This document shows positions 1 to 9,306 of a stretch of 64,000 nt of DNA, piece after piece. This stretch comes from Bradyrhizobium sp. ISRA430 (GTDB lineage Bacteria > Pseudomonadota > Alphaproteobacteria > Rhizobiales > Xanthobacteraceae). The stretch is taken from assembly GCF_029909975.1 (NCBI RefSeq), contig NZ_CP094516.1, positions 4,340,001 to 4,404,000 of the forward strand, given 5' to 3'. A model generated the notes under the pieces. That model did not search any database, had not been told where the DNA came from, and worked only from the letters and a program-made list of their open reading frames with translations. Both the position numbers and the translations under genes were made by a program. The stretch's first letter is position 1. Each line of letters opens with the position of its first letter.

Positions 1-66
1 GTGGATTGCGCTGGGCGCCATTTTCGTAGGGGAACTTGTGGGCAACTGAAAGCTTCACCGGATGGA

Positions 67-141
67 TACGCGAAGCTCTTCGTTAATACCTTTCATATGG
101 AGAGTTTTCCAAATTGTTTTCTTCAACGTGGCGCCGGCGTG
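67..141 (+). pseudogene. Relic of a GT4 glycosyltransferase (E-x7 motif region)
   Basis: About 25 codons read YAKLFVNTFHMESFPNCFLQ and then break off. This matches the acceptor/nucleotide-sugar motif block RAKIFVNTSDTEGFPNSFLQ of the intact glycosyltransferase at 19519-20643, and the DNA is visibly similar too. The flanking sequence does not continue the protein on either side, and the frame runs into the antisense of the next gene. It is best read as a fossil of a related glycosyltransferase left at the edge of the polysaccharide locus. More of it may lie before the start of the window. Confidence 0.6.
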
Positions 142-234
142 ACCATCGGCGGTGAAGCGTTCGTCGTCGACGGCGTGCCGTTCATCAACGATCGTCATAC
201 GAGCGCCCCGCGCCAACCACTCGCTCCTGTAGCT

Positions 235-1203
235 TCACGAAAGAACCTGCTCGTACACAGATTGAATTCGCCTTGCGACCCTTGCGAGCGAAAGTTCATC
301 GACCGCGGCATAACCGCCGGACAGACGCTTTCCACGGACCAGTACCTTCTCTACAGCTTCCGCGATAAAGATCGGCTCGTCAGATACGATGTAACATCCT
401 TCAAACTCTTTAATTCGCTCGGCCACATCGCCAACATCGACGGAAACTATCGGTAGATTGCAGGCAAGAGCTTCTTTGACAATGTTCGGAGAACCCTCGT
501 GAGCGGACGTAAGGAGCAAACAATCGACGGCGTTCAGGAATCGCGCTACTTCTTGTTGAGGTCTCCTATCAAGCGTGACCAGTCGGGCAGATGGATTGGA
601 TTTTCGAATCAACTCAAAAGCCGCTTCGGCGAGTGGGTATCTCTTATAACCCCCCGCTGAGGGCCTCCCTGCAAAAAGGACGTGCTGCTCGTCTTCTTTT
701 AGACCCACTTCGCGCTTAGCGACCGTTCTGGGATAGAAGATATCAAGATCCACCCCATTGGAAATGATGGACGTTGTTTTGGCGCGAAGATATTTTGCAA
801 GTCCGGCACTCTTCGCAATATTGTGAGCCGTCGCGTACGACAATAGACGGGAGAATAGCCCGTGCAACACTCGATTAGAGAATCGATATTCTCCCCACTT
901 GTTGCAATCTCCATATACATCGTTACCCATAAAAGACACAACGAGTGGCTGGATAGTAGCGAATCTGGCAGTCCAGCCTGAATACATATAATGCGCATGA
1001 ACAATATCGTAATGCCTCAAACGCAGGGCCTTCCGTACTTCAGCAATACCCTTCGTATATTTGCCAATGCCAGTGCCATTGAGCAGGCAAACATCAACAT
1101 CAATCCCAAGCTTCACCAGCGACTCCACCTGAGTGTAGATGAAAACGCCCGCAGACGGATTCTGTTCAGTAGGGTATGCGCCCGTAACATGCAGCACCAT
1201 CAT
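235..1203 (-). CDS. Glycosyltransferase family 4 (GT-B fold)
   Basis: A 322-residue cytoplasmic GT-B glycosyltransferase, expected to move a sugar from a nucleotide donor onto a lipid-linked polysaccharide intermediate. The N-terminal Rossmann half opens with LHVTGAYPTEQNPSAGVF and includes DIVHAHYMYSGW. The C-terminal donor half carries HEGSPNIVKEAL with the E-x7-E pair at about E236 and E244. An AAGGAG ribosome site lies eight bases before the ATG. It is the last gene of a minus-strand run, 135 bases after the ATP-grasp gene. The DNA is visibly more AT-rich than the flagellar core region, as is common for transferred polysaccharide genes. Donor and acceptor cannot be told from sequence. Confidence 0.9.
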   Translation of the reverse strand: MMVLHVTGAYPTEQNPSAGVFIYTQVESLVKLGIDVDVCLLNGTGIGKYTKGIAEVRKALRLRHYDIVHAHYMYSGWTARFATIQPLVVSFMGNDVYGDCNKWGEYRFSNRVLHGLFSRLLSYATAHNIAKSAGLAKYLRAKTTSIISNGVDLDIFYPRTVAKREVGLKEDEQHVLFAGRPSAGGYKRYPLAEAAFELIRKSNPSARLVTLDRRPQQEVARFLNAVDCLLLTSAHEGSPNIVKEALACNLPIVSVDVGDVAERIKEFEGCYIVSDEPIFIAEAVEKVLVRGKRLSGGYAAVDELSLARVARRIQSVYEQVLS

Positions 1204-1338
1204 CGCAGCTTGCTCCTTGTGTCTCCTGGAAGGAGAGCGCCTGATAATTCGCGATAAACCTCGATGAACTTTTCCTTTCTTGCCAAAGCGAAATTTTGGA
1301 AGCTCCGGTGCATCACCGCGACGATCAGAATACGGACG

Positions 1339-2628
1339 TCACATAGCGCCGGCTCGCTTTCGAACTGCGGATAGAATTGCGAACATCAGCTCCTGCTTGC
1401 GCATGGTGCTGGCATTTTCGACCCCATTGTCTTCGGCGAGCGCAACGAGTTTGGCCTTCAGTCTTGCTTTTACACCTCTTGCTGATTTCAGTAGTGCCGG
1501 ACCTGGATCGTCCCAACGCCAGTAGGCGTTGTGAATCCGATGATGTGGTGGATAGAAACAGCTGGTGCCGAGGATTCGGGCCGAGATAAAATCCGTAAAT
1601 TCGTCGCGCCAGACATGGGTTGGGTCAAGATTGAGTGGTGGACAAGGCTGACCGGCGGCGTCGCAATAAGCGACATGACAGAGATTGATGCCGCAGAGTG
1701 CGGAGATCTCCACCTGTCCATCGGTCCGCCCGACAGTTGGCTCGACAAACCGGAAGCCGCGGTCACGCTGATCGCGCTTGTATTCCATGCTGGCGAAGCC
1801 GTTCGTAAACCCGATTGATCGGAAGAAGCGTATCGTCAGATCTTCCAACTCCTCGGCGACTTCCGGCGCCGCCCAGCAACTAGCGGTCAGGCCGATCTGC
1901 GGCGGCCAAGAACGGCCTTTGCGGCCCGTAAAGGCAACCGAGGAACGCGGGCCGATGTAGCAAAGGCAAAAGTAGATGGAGTCATTCGACCCCTCGATCC
2001 ACTCCTGAACAATCACCTCCCCCACCTTGTCCAGCACTCGCTCGCAGAGCGACCGCGCATCGGCTTCGCACTCGATGCGATAGGCCTTCTCAAAGGAGCC
2101 GTCATACGCTTGGGAACGGCCGTTCGGCTTCACGCATAGTGGAGGCCGAAGATAATGGAGGCCCTTCAAGTCAATCTGGTTGCGCAGCAAAAGGGTCTTG
2201 GGCACCGGAAACCCACCCCGCTCGGCCAGCCGGAAAAACCGTTGCTTCAGAGTCAAATCGACCACCAGTTCGTGGGGTGGAAGTCGGAAACCGAATAAGG
2301 GAGCTACATGGTTCCGGTACTGCGACACTGTCAAAAGCGGGCGGTCATCGGTAAATATTATGACACCGCCATGAGGCATTCCTTTTCCTAGTCGAAGCAG
2401 TTCTTCCACAAAATCTTCGCCGTGAAAGGTCGAAACTGTAAATGTTCGCGCATATCGCGATCCCATTGTCCCATCGTTTGCGTCAATGACTACTACCGAG
2501 CGAAGTCCTGCCCGGGCCAAGCTGCGTACGACGGATAGGCCGTTTATTCCTCCTCCCAAGACTATAGCTGCTGGTGCGCCATCGGCTGCTACAGCGCTTT
2601 GCCGCGGATTTATTGCCTGATTGGGCAT
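1339..2628 (-). CDS. ATP-grasp ligase with C-terminal Rho-N-like domain
   Basis: A 429-residue protein. Residues about 20-60 form a dinucleotide-like pre-ATP-grasp fold (AIVLGGGINGLSVVRSLA). Residues about 110-340 resemble an ATP-grasp carboxylate-amine ligase, with LTLKQRFFRLAERGGFPVP, a lysine in CVKPNGRSQA, VQEWIEGSND and FRFVEPTVGR. Residues about 388-425 look like a Rho termination factor N-terminal domain (ALAEDNGVENASTMRKQELM), which is unusual on an enzyme of this kind. ATP-grasp enzymes join a carboxylate to an amine through an acyl-phosphate. Next to FAD and GNAT genes in a polysaccharide locus, an amino-acid or amide decoration is a reasonable inference, not shown. The gene starts 12 bases after the FAD oxidoreductase stop, so the two are probably co-transcribed. 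Confidence 0.8.
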   Translation of the reverse strand: MPNQAINPRQSAVAADGAPAAIVLGGGINGLSVVRSLARAGLRSVVVIDANDGTMGSRYARTFTVSTFHGEDFVEELLRLGKGMPHGGVIIFTDDRPLLTVSQYRNHVAPLFGFRLPPHELVVDLTLKQRFFRLAERGGFPVPKTLLLRNQIDLKGLHYLRPPLCVKPNGRSQAYDGSFEKAYRIECEADARSLCERVLDKVGEVIVQEWIEGSNDSIYFCLCYIGPRSSVAFTGRKGRSWPPQIGLTASCWAAPEVAEELEDLTIRFFRSIGFTNGFASMEYKRDQRDRGFRFVEPTVGRTDGQVEISALCGINLCHVAYCDAAGQPCPPLNLDPTHVWRDEFTDFISARILGTSCFYPPHHRIHNAYWRWDDPGPALLKSARGVKARLKAKLVALAEDNGVENASTMRKQELMFAILSAVRKRAGAM

Positions 2629-2640
2629 GACGCCTCAGTC

Positions 2641-3924
2641 CTATCGCGAAGACCGATCTCCCTTGACTGCTTCCGGACGGGCGTCCACTGGCATCCCCGT
2701 GCTGAAGATGTCGACCGCAGGTCTTCGCCTAAGCGCCACACTCGCCAGATGTCTCGATATCCTGCGAGATGCGAAATCGGCGCCAAACACGAAACGCATT
2801 ACGGGTCCAAACGTTGTGGTCGATGCATGTCCCACAAAGTACAATCCAGGGACGGACGATTCGAAATTCACTGACAGCCGCGGAGTTTTCCCGACAAGAT
2901 GCAGTCGCTCCAAAACTGCAGAACTTAGAAACGCAAGACGATGCACATCGGCTCTATAGCCCGTCGCCGCGATTACGTGATCTGCCTCCACCATCTGGGA
3001 GCTGCCGTCCATCGAGATCAATTGCAATTGCACACTATGCCCGGATACTCTCGCCTCCCGCAACGAGCGCCCGAGATGTAAAGGGACAGATGCTACGCGA
3101 TACTTCATCGGCCACCCTCCGGACGCTGAGGGGAATTTTTCCGCTATCCCAAGTCGATAGGACTCGGGGAAGTAGCGAAACAGCCAAGGTAAGTCCGCGA
3201 ACAGCCAGTGTTTCCAACCCGGACCGATTCCGGATACCGGCCGCCATTGACCTGGGTGCAAGCCCAAGCGGCCCCATGGGCCACTGAAGATGATGGTTGG
3301 CTTGCGGTAGATAAGTTGAACGTTTCCCACTGCCTCGTTCAAGAGTACCGCTATATCTATTGCGGATGCTCCGCCTCCGAGTACCGCGACGCGCTGCCCC
3401 TGGAATCTCTGAAATTCGTGAACATCGGAGGAATGCGAGAGCTTATCGCTCGGCAGATGAGAGAGCGACTCGGGGATATGGCGAAAATAGGTTAGGCCTG
3501 TTGCGATCACCACTTTGTGCGCCCTGAAACACAGTCCGCTCTTCATGCGAAGATCGAATCCTTCTGAAATTGGAATCAGGGAAACGAGCTCCTCGTGTTC
3601 TACATTCGGCACGAAGCGCTGTTGAAACGCCACCCCGTAAGCCGAGAATGTTTCCAACGGAACTGGACGATCCAAATCGTCATAAGGATTGCCCTCTTCG
3701 ATGCAGAACTGCCTCAGCGTAAAGGCCTGCTCGGGATCAGAAAGGTTTGATGCGAACCCAGCGGATTTGAGCAGCATGCCTTTCGGCATGTTGTTTTTCC
3801 AACTAGCCATCGGACTTCCGATGACACGGCAATCAACGCCGAGTTTGCGCAAGTGTGCTGCAACCGACAATCCAAAGGGGCCAGCACCGACAATGGCCAC
3901 ATCGCATGATCTAGTCAAAGTCAC
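2641..3924 (-). CDS. FAD/NAD(P)-binding flavoprotein (monooxygenase-like)
   Basis: A 427-residue flavoprotein. The FAD Rossmann motif DVAIVGAGPFGLSVAAHL is at the N-terminus, a second nucleotide motif VAVLGGGASAIDIA is near residue 180, and the family's ATG motif appears as VIAATGYRADV with GLYFVGHAS following. This two-dinucleotide layout is that of class B-like flavin monooxygenases and of N-hydroxylating enzymes, but substrate-defining residues cannot be read. The start at 3924 is GTG, with GAGAGG only a base or two upstream, so a slightly later start is possible. It lies between a CelD-type acetyltransferase and the ATP-grasp gene. A role in modifying a polysaccharide precursor is inferred from context. 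Confidence 0.8.
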   Translation of the reverse strand: MTLTRSCDVAIVGAGPFGLSVAAHLRKLGVDCRVIGSPMASWKNNMPKGMLLKSAGFASNLSDPEQAFTLRQFCIEEGNPYDDLDRPVPLETFSAYGVAFQQRFVPNVEHEELVSLIPISEGFDLRMKSGLCFRAHKVVIATGLTYFRHIPESLSHLPSDKLSHSSDVHEFQRFQGQRVAVLGGGASAIDIAVLLNEAVGNVQLIYRKPTIIFSGPWGRLGLHPGQWRPVSGIGPGWKHWLFADLPWLFRYFPESYRLGIAEKFPSASGGWPMKYRVASVPLHLGRSLREARVSGHSVQLQLISMDGSSQMVEADHVIAATGYRADVHRLAFLSSAVLERLHLVGKTPRLSVNFESSVPGLYFVGHASTTTFGPVMRFVFGADFASRRISRHLASVALRRRPAVDIFSTGMPVDARPEAVKGDRSSR

Positions 3925-3989
3925 ACCTCTCGTGGGTTCTCGCCTGCCAAACGGCCCGATCCGCCTTCCGAACCTTCAAGAGCTCGCGT

Positions 3990-5162
3990 CTACGCACGGA
4001 ATACGGAGGACAGCTCCTTCTTGGTCAGCCGCAGCCTAAGATTCGTAGCAATGGTCCTTAGCACTGACTTGGCATGCCTGAAGTTGGCCTCGAGGCGGCG
4101 CTCTGGACCGTCTCTACCTATCGCGATCCACTTCATAGCATGCGCCGCATTAGCTAGATGGGGCTTGTGCCCGGCGGAGCCCGCCAGAAAATCGTAGCCG
4201 CGCTCCCCGCGCACGATGCTGTCCTCAATAGACAGCACATGGCTGACTAGCCCGGGCTTGAGCCGGCCATCGCGCTCATAAAGAAAGCCGCTTTGGTAAT
4301 TAAGAACACGGTCGTCATGCACAAAATTGTACAAGACCCCGATCGTCTGGTCCCCTACCAACGTCCGTGAGATGCGGACGGCCCCTATGGGGACTCCGAG
4401 CGCAATCAGTTCCTCGTGAAACTGACGGAAGTCCGGATTGGCAAGAGGCCCCCTGCATCCCCATCGCGCCTCATGAAACGCCTGCAGCAAATCGAACGCG
4501 GCGAGAGCTTCCGAGGTCGTTTCCATAATCCGGAACTCAATGGGCCCGCGTTCCGCATATAACCGCATGGCACGGTTCACGGCCTGGCGCGTATTGCGGC
4601 CCAACGTCGCGCGGTAATGTCCGCCTCTCTGGCGGACCTTGGCGAAATCAATCCACCATACCGTATCTGTCTGCTTCACCTCCGTAACGAGCCCAACTCG
4701 GCTTGCGGTGCGACTCGCGGCCATCTCAAAGTCGAGGTCGATTCCAGAGAGCACCAGTTGGTCCGAGTGCCGCAAGCGGTGCGTCAAGGCCTCGAGGCAT
4801 GCGTCTATAGTGGCATCGGCTAGAGATCGATCTGCAAGAATATCATTGTACTCGATGTACAAGCTGTCGAAACGAGTATCTCCGGTTTCGTTCAATAGCC
4901 AACGCGCCCCCGCATGCGGCCCGAGACTCCACGCTCGCCGCCGGCAAATAATCGCCAAACCAACGATCTTGCCTGACGCCCGAGCGACGAGAACGTGCGG
5001 TTGCGCGGCCTTCGGGAGATGCCGTAGCCAAGTGCCGATCCAGAGCCAAGACAAGTAGAATGAGTGGGGCGCCCGCGCTTCGAGCTCCTTCCACGAGGCC
5101 TCAAGTCTCTCAAGGTTCCGCAAGGTCTCCACGCTGACGTCGATGAGCATCATGACCCCCAT
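3990..5162 (-). CDS. GNAT acetyltransferase, CelD/BcsL-like
   Basis: A 390-residue protein of the GNAT/FemAB superfamily found in polysaccharide loci (Acetyltransf_6, CelD/BcsL type). The N-terminus has SWLWIGTWLRHLP. The C-terminal catalytic half has VLNYQSGFLYERDGRLKPG followed by GYDFLAGSAGHKPHLAN, the typical end of this family. Such proteins are thought to acylate cell-surface polymers; the donor is unknown. Three in-frame ATGs are possible (5162, 5153, 5150). A G-rich stretch just before 5153 favours one of the later two. The gene sits between asnB-like and FAD oxidoreductase genes in one minus-strand run. Confidence 0.82.
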   Translation of the reverse strand: MGVMMLIDVSVETLRNLERLEASWKELEARAPHSFYLSWLWIGTWLRHLPKAAQPHVLVARASGKIVGLAIICRRRAWSLGPHAGARWLLNETGDTRFDSLYIEYNDILADRSLADATIDACLEALTHRLRHSDQLVLSGIDLDFEMAASRTASRVGLVTEVKQTDTVWWIDFAKVRQRGGHYRATLGRNTRQAVNRAMRLYAERGPIEFRIMETTSEALAAFDLLQAFHEARWGCRGPLANPDFRQFHEELIALGVPIGAVRISRTLVGDQTIGVLYNFVHDDRVLNYQSGFLYERDGRLKPGLVSHVLSIEDSIVRGERGYDFLAGSAGHKPHLANAAHAMKWIAIGRDGPERRLEANFRHAKSVLRTIATNLRLRLTKKELSSVFRA

Positions 5163-5278
5163 CGAAGAAAAACTTCATATCGCGAGCACACTTGTAAAGA
5201 CGAAATACTTGACTATCCGCTAAGGCTCCGGAGCCCGGTCTCTGCGGGACTCGGATACATGTCGGTGACAGAGGATTC

Positions 5279-7273
5279 TCACGATCCGACGATCCCTAAG
5301 CGCCCGGCAGGAATTGCCATCGCATTACTGGCCTGCGCCGGCCGCCGGTGCATTTGCTCGGCCCATTGTCTTCGCCATGCCTCGAATGAAAGTAGGGTCC
5401 ATAACTGGTATCCATAATCCTTCTCCTCCGAGATATGCCTCCGCCAAATCTCTTGCGCCGGTTTTACGTCGAGGATCCCACCGCCGTATCTGGCAGGCGC
5501 AAGCAGGTCCTCGGCCCAATCTCGTAACGGCACTCTAAGCCATTCGCCTATAGGGACACTGAATCCCATTTTCGGCCGTTCGACCAAATGGCGAGGAACA
5601 AAACGGTCGAGGACCCGCCGCAGCAGCCACTTCGTCTCTCCGTTCCGCACCAAAAATCGTGGAGGAAGGCGCCACGCAAATTCGACTATCCTATGGTCCA
5701 GGAGTGGCGGACGCGCCTCCAAGGCTACTGCCATTGACGCCCGATCGACCTTCTGCAGTATATCGTCCGGAAGGTAGGTAACTGTGTCGAGAAAGCGAGC
5801 GCGGTCCAAAACGCCAAGTCCTGGTGGCGCGCACCTCAACCCGGGGGAATTTTCCCGATCAGCCATGTGAAGCCCAACATCCGGAACCAGGCTGACAAGC
5901 CGAGTGTAAACCCCATCCGGATCCAACGACAGCACGCGAGATAGAGTTCGCACCTTGTCTCCAAGTCGTTGCGGAATCATACTGCCACGAAAGAGGTGCG
6001 ATAAACGATTTAAGATGGCGGGAGGCAAAGCGCCCAAGATGGCACCGGCGGCCACCCGAAACCGAATAGGCATCGGGCCAGCGTATCGCGCGAACCGCGT
6101 CAGAATTTTGTACCTGTCGTATCCGGCAAACAGCTCATCGCCGCCGTCGCCGGACAATGCTACGGTGACGTGACTTCGCGTCAGCTTCGACACCAGAAAA
6201 GTTGGTATTTGCGAAGAATCCGCCAATGGCTCGTCATACATTTCAGGGACCAGAGGTACCGTCGCAAGCGCATCAGCAGCGGTAATGACCAGTTCCGAAT
6301 GTACACTCCCTATGTGACGAGCAACGCGGGCGGCGTATGCCGATTCATCAAACCCCAGGTCGGGAAATCCAATCGAAAACGTACGGACCGGCCCCTTCCC
6401 GGCTGCCATCATTAGCGCCGCAATTGAAGAGGAGTCGATGCCTCCTGACAAAAACGCGCCAAGCGGCACATCGGAAATCATTTGCCTGCCGACTGCATCG
6501 GCGAGCAACGAGGAAAACGTTTCTATTGCCTCTTGGTCACCAACTTCCAGCGGCGCTTCGACGCCTTGTGCCACTGCATCTTCCAAGCGCCAATACCGGG
6601 TCCGGGAAATATGCCCATTGACGCCAATCGATACGATCTCACCCGGCATCACCTTCTCGATACCGCGCAATATCGCACCCGGTGCCGGAACATAACCAAA
6701 TTTGAGATAACTGCTTACAGCTGCCGCATCGATCTCCCTTGGCACAAATCCCAGTCCCAGCAGGGCCTTTATCTCCGACCCAAATGCGATCTTTCCTCCA
6801 TGGCGGGTAAAAAACAGAGGCTTAATTCCAATTCGATCGCGTGCGAGATGCAGCACCCGCTCTCGGCGATCCCAAAGGGCCATCGCGTACATGCCGTTGA
6901 GCGATTTTATCGCTGCCATTATTCCTTTACTTGCAACGGACTCGACCAGAACCTCTGTGTCCGAATGACCGCGCCATTTCACCCAGGCAACGTTCGGCTC
7001 CCGACGAATTTCCTCCGTATTATATATTTCGCCGTTGTAACTTACGACCCACCGTCCATCTGCCGACATCATGGGCTGCGCTCCGGCCTCACTTAGGTCA
7101 ATGATGGCAAGGCGGCGGTGCGAAATCGCGACGCCAACCGCGGCATCAATCCACACCCCCTCACCGTCTGGTCCGCGATGCGCAATCGCATTCGCCATGT
7201 CGCGCGCCGAACGTTGCAAGGCCTCCGGCCGCGCAGCGAGACTAGGGTCAATCAAACCTGCAATCCCGCACAT
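5279..7273 (-). CDS. asnB: Asparagine synthetase-like glutamine amidotransferase
   Basis: The protein begins MCGIAG, giving the Cys2 nucleophile of class II glutaminases, so the ATG at 7273 is preferred over one three codons upstream. It is 664 residues, in the usual range. The glutaminase half shows RLAIIDLSEAGAQPM and YNGEIYN. The synthetase half has the pyrophosphatase loop SGGIDSS at about 276-282. AsnB-type enzymes release ammonia from glutamine and amidate an adenylated carboxylate. In polysaccharide loci relatives are linked to amidation of uronic acids. Given the sugar dehydrogenase, aminotransferase and acyltransferase genes nearby, a sugar-amide role is more likely here than free asparagine synthesis, but this is inference. 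Confidence 0.9.
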   Translation of the reverse strand: MCGIAGLIDPSLAARPEALQRSARDMANAIAHRGPDGEGVWIDAAVGVAISHRRLAIIDLSEAGAQPMMSADGRWVVSYNGEIYNTEEIRREPNVAWVKWRGHSDTEVLVESVASKGIMAAIKSLNGMYAMALWDRRERVLHLARDRIGIKPLFFTRHGGKIAFGSEIKALLGLGFVPREIDAAAVSSYLKFGYVPAPGAILRGIEKVMPGEIVSIGVNGHISRTRYWRLEDAVAQGVEAPLEVGDQEAIETFSSLLADAVGRQMISDVPLGAFLSGGIDSSSIAALMMAAGKGPVRTFSIGFPDLGFDESAYAARVARHIGSVHSELVITAADALATVPLVPEMYDEPLADSSQIPTFLVSKLTRSHVTVALSGDGGDELFAGYDRYKILTRFARYAGPMPIRFRVAAGAILGALPPAILNRLSHLFRGSMIPQRLGDKVRTLSRVLSLDPDGVYTRLVSLVPDVGLHMADRENSPGLRCAPPGLGVLDRARFLDTVTYLPDDILQKVDRASMAVALEARPPLLDHRIVEFAWRLPPRFLVRNGETKWLLRRVLDRFVPRHLVERPKMGFSVPIGEWLRVPLRDWAEDLLAPARYGGGILDVKPAQEIWRRHISEEKDYGYQLWTLLSFEAWRRQWAEQMHRRPAQASNAMAIPAGRLGIVGS

Positions 7274-7362
7274 AGCGATCAATCCCTTTCAGCAGTCTCC
7301 AAATATGATCGTTCGATCAAGCTGAGGCCCCAGCTTGCAGCCAAACTTCGAAAGAAGGCGCG

Positions 7363-8484
7363 CTATTCCGCGCTTGCCAATCGCCGAAACAGCTCAACGT
7401 GCTTCTGCACCATTTGCTCAATCCCGAACTGCTGCTCCACGAGCGCCCGTCCTGCACGACCGAATGCGCTTCCAATGTCAGGGCGGTCGACAATTTCCCT
7501 TATCCGCAGCGCCAGCGTGTTTTCATCTCCGAATGGAATCAGGAATCCGTTCTCTCCGTCCTTGACAATTTCGCGATTGCCCGCCGCGTCTGTGGCTATG
7601 ACCGGCTTTTCAAGCGCCATGTACTCCATAATTACATTAGAGATTCCCTCTCCGTTCGTTGAAACCAATACTCCGACGGAAAACGTTTTTACGATTTCTT
7701 CGACCCGTTTGCTGACTCCCAGAATGCGTATATTCGACTGACCGTCGCTCTTCAAACGCATCCTGAAGCTTTCCAGATCCGGTCCTTCGCCCACAGCGAC
7801 AAACGTAATGTCCTTCCGCTCACTGCACAGCAATTTTGCCGCTTTGAAAAACGTACGATAGTCTCTCTCTCGATGGAATCTTCCGACCATACCAACTACG
7901 TGTTTGGTTCTTATATCCAACGAATGCTTGACGTCATCGACGTCAGGAAGATCATTTATTCGATCAAGATTGAAACCGTTTCGTATACAGAGACCTTTTT
8001 TGGCATCAACTCGAAAAGCTCTAAGTCCCGCTAATGAATTTGCCAATATCACAGTTGAAAATGGAGCTGTCAGAAGTAATCGTCGGTACCCGCGATCTTT
8101 CAAATTCATAAAGAGCGGCGCGTTTCGTATCATCCCGTTGATCAAAGCCGATCCAGATATCAACGCAATTGGTGAGGCATACATCGAGCACATCGACTCC
8201 CACGAATATATTATATGCGGTCGGTATTGCCTCGCCAGGCGATACAACTTTTGGAGAACACTGAAATCCCACCGTCGGTTTCTGCTGAAGATGTGTATTT
8301 TTACTCCCAGCGATCTCACCTCATCGTAGTGTATGACGTCTGAAAGAACGACTACTTCGCTGATGAATCCTTCCGTTTTGCTGAGCCCGCGCAGCAATTC
8401 GACCAATTGTCGTTCCTTCCCTCCGGAGGCCAAGGTGTCGGTTATATGCAGTATCCTGATCGCGGAACTTGACGAATTCAGCAT
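7363..8484 (-). CDS. Glycosyltransferase family 4
   Basis: A 373-residue GT-B glycosyltransferase. The glycine loop near the N-terminus is LHITDTLASGGKERQL. The donor domain has VGMVGRFHRERDYRTFFKA and FVAVGEGPDL, then NGEGISNVIMEYMALEKPVI with the E-x7-E pair, and GNREIVKDGENGFLIPFGD. These are standard GT4 signatures. It would extend the polysaccharide repeat at the inner membrane. The gap to the upstream acyltransferase is 72 bases, and 89 bases separate it from asnB. The ribosome site before the ATG is weak. Base composition is more AT-rich than its upstream neighbours, hinting at a different history. Confidence 0.9.
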   Translation of the reverse strand: MLNSSSSAIRILHITDTLASGGKERQLVELLRGLSKTEGFISEVVVLSDVIHYDEVRSLGVKIHIFSRNRRWDFSVLQKLYRLARQYRPHIIYSWESMCSMYASPIALISGSALINGMIRNAPLFMNLKDRGYRRLLLTAPFSTVILANSLAGLRAFRVDAKKGLCIRNGFNLDRINDLPDVDDVKHSLDIRTKHVVGMVGRFHRERDYRTFFKAAKLLCSERKDITFVAVGEGPDLESFRMRLKSDGQSNIRILGVSKRVEEIVKTFSVGVLVSTNGEGISNVIMEYMALEKPVIATDAAGNREIVKDGENGFLIPFGDENTLALRIREIVDRPDIGSAFGRAGRALVEQQFGIEQMVQKHVELFRRLASAE

Positions 8485-8556
8485 TCCATCACCCGACCGT
8501 TATGAGCGCAGTCCCAGAGGATCCTCACGATTGGTGTTGGCAGGAACTGCCATCGG

Positions 8557-9306
8557 TCACTGGTCTGCGCCGGTAGTCGCCTTGAGCCGTCGTCGGATCT
8601 CCGCCGGGACGCCCATCACGAGCGAGCCGTCGGGCACGTCCTTCGTCACCACCGCACCGGCGCCGACGACGGCGCCAACGCCGATTCTGACGCCTGGCAG
8701 TAGGTTGGCTCCCAACCCGATCGCGGCGCCGCGCGCGATGTGGGGCCCGAGCATGGGCGAACCGTCGTAGCCGTTGCGGCCGATCGCATTGTCGTTCGAA
8801 GTGCCGACGCACCCCGAAATGAACACGTCGTCTTCGATCGTCATATTGCCCGCCAGCCAGGTGTGATCCTGCACCCGGACGCGATCGCCGATCTGCGTGT
8901 TGTAATTGACCGTGACGTAACGTCCGATGACGGCCTTGGAGCCGATCCGCGATTGTTCACGGATCGAGGCGCCGTCACCAATCAGGGTCCCCGCGCCGAC
9001 CGAGACGTCGTAGAAAATTACCGCGTGCGGTCCGATAGAACAATCGGCACCGATATCGACCCACTCCTCGAAATGCGGCGGGCGCGTCAACGCGCCGGCC
9101 CCCTTGGTTGCCTTGCCGATGTAGGCTCCCGGAAAGATTTCGACGTTGTCCCCGACCCTTGCGCCGCTCTCAATCACGACATGCGGGTGAATGACCACCC
9201 GGTTGCCAATCGTAACGTTAGACCGCACCACGGCGAACTCGGCGATCGCCACGGCCTCTCCGATCGCCCCGGTCTCGACCACCGCCCAAGCACTGATTCG
9301 AGTCAT
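8557..9306 (-). CDS. Left-handed beta-helix (hexapeptide) acyltransferase
   Basis: A 249-residue protein made of hexapeptide repeats such as VTIGNRVVIHPHVVIESGAR, typical of UDP-sugar N- or O-acyltransferases that work as trimers. The C-terminal coil GVGAVVGAGAVVTKDVPDGS and LVMGVPAEI are diagnostic. The frame stays open upstream, but the ATG at 9306 overlaps the preceding aminotransferase stop by four bases (ATGA), so that start is chosen. Coupling to a DegT aminotransferase suggests it acetylates the newly made amino group of a nucleotide sugar, as WbpD/WlbB-type enzymes do. It is longer than WbpD and not a clear orthologue. Confidence 0.87.
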   Translation of the reverse strand: MTRISAWAVVETGAIGEAVAIAEFAVVRSNVTIGNRVVIHPHVVIESGARVGDNVEIFPGAYIGKATKGAGALTRPPHFEEWVDIGADCSIGPHAVIFYDVSVGAGTLIGDGASIREQSRIGSKAVIGRYVTVNYNTQIGDRVRVQDHTWLAGNMTIEDDVFISGCVGTSNDNAIGRNGYDGSPMLGPHIARGAAIGLGANLLPGVRIGVGAVVGAGAVVTKDVPDGSLVMGVPAEIRRRLKATTGADQ

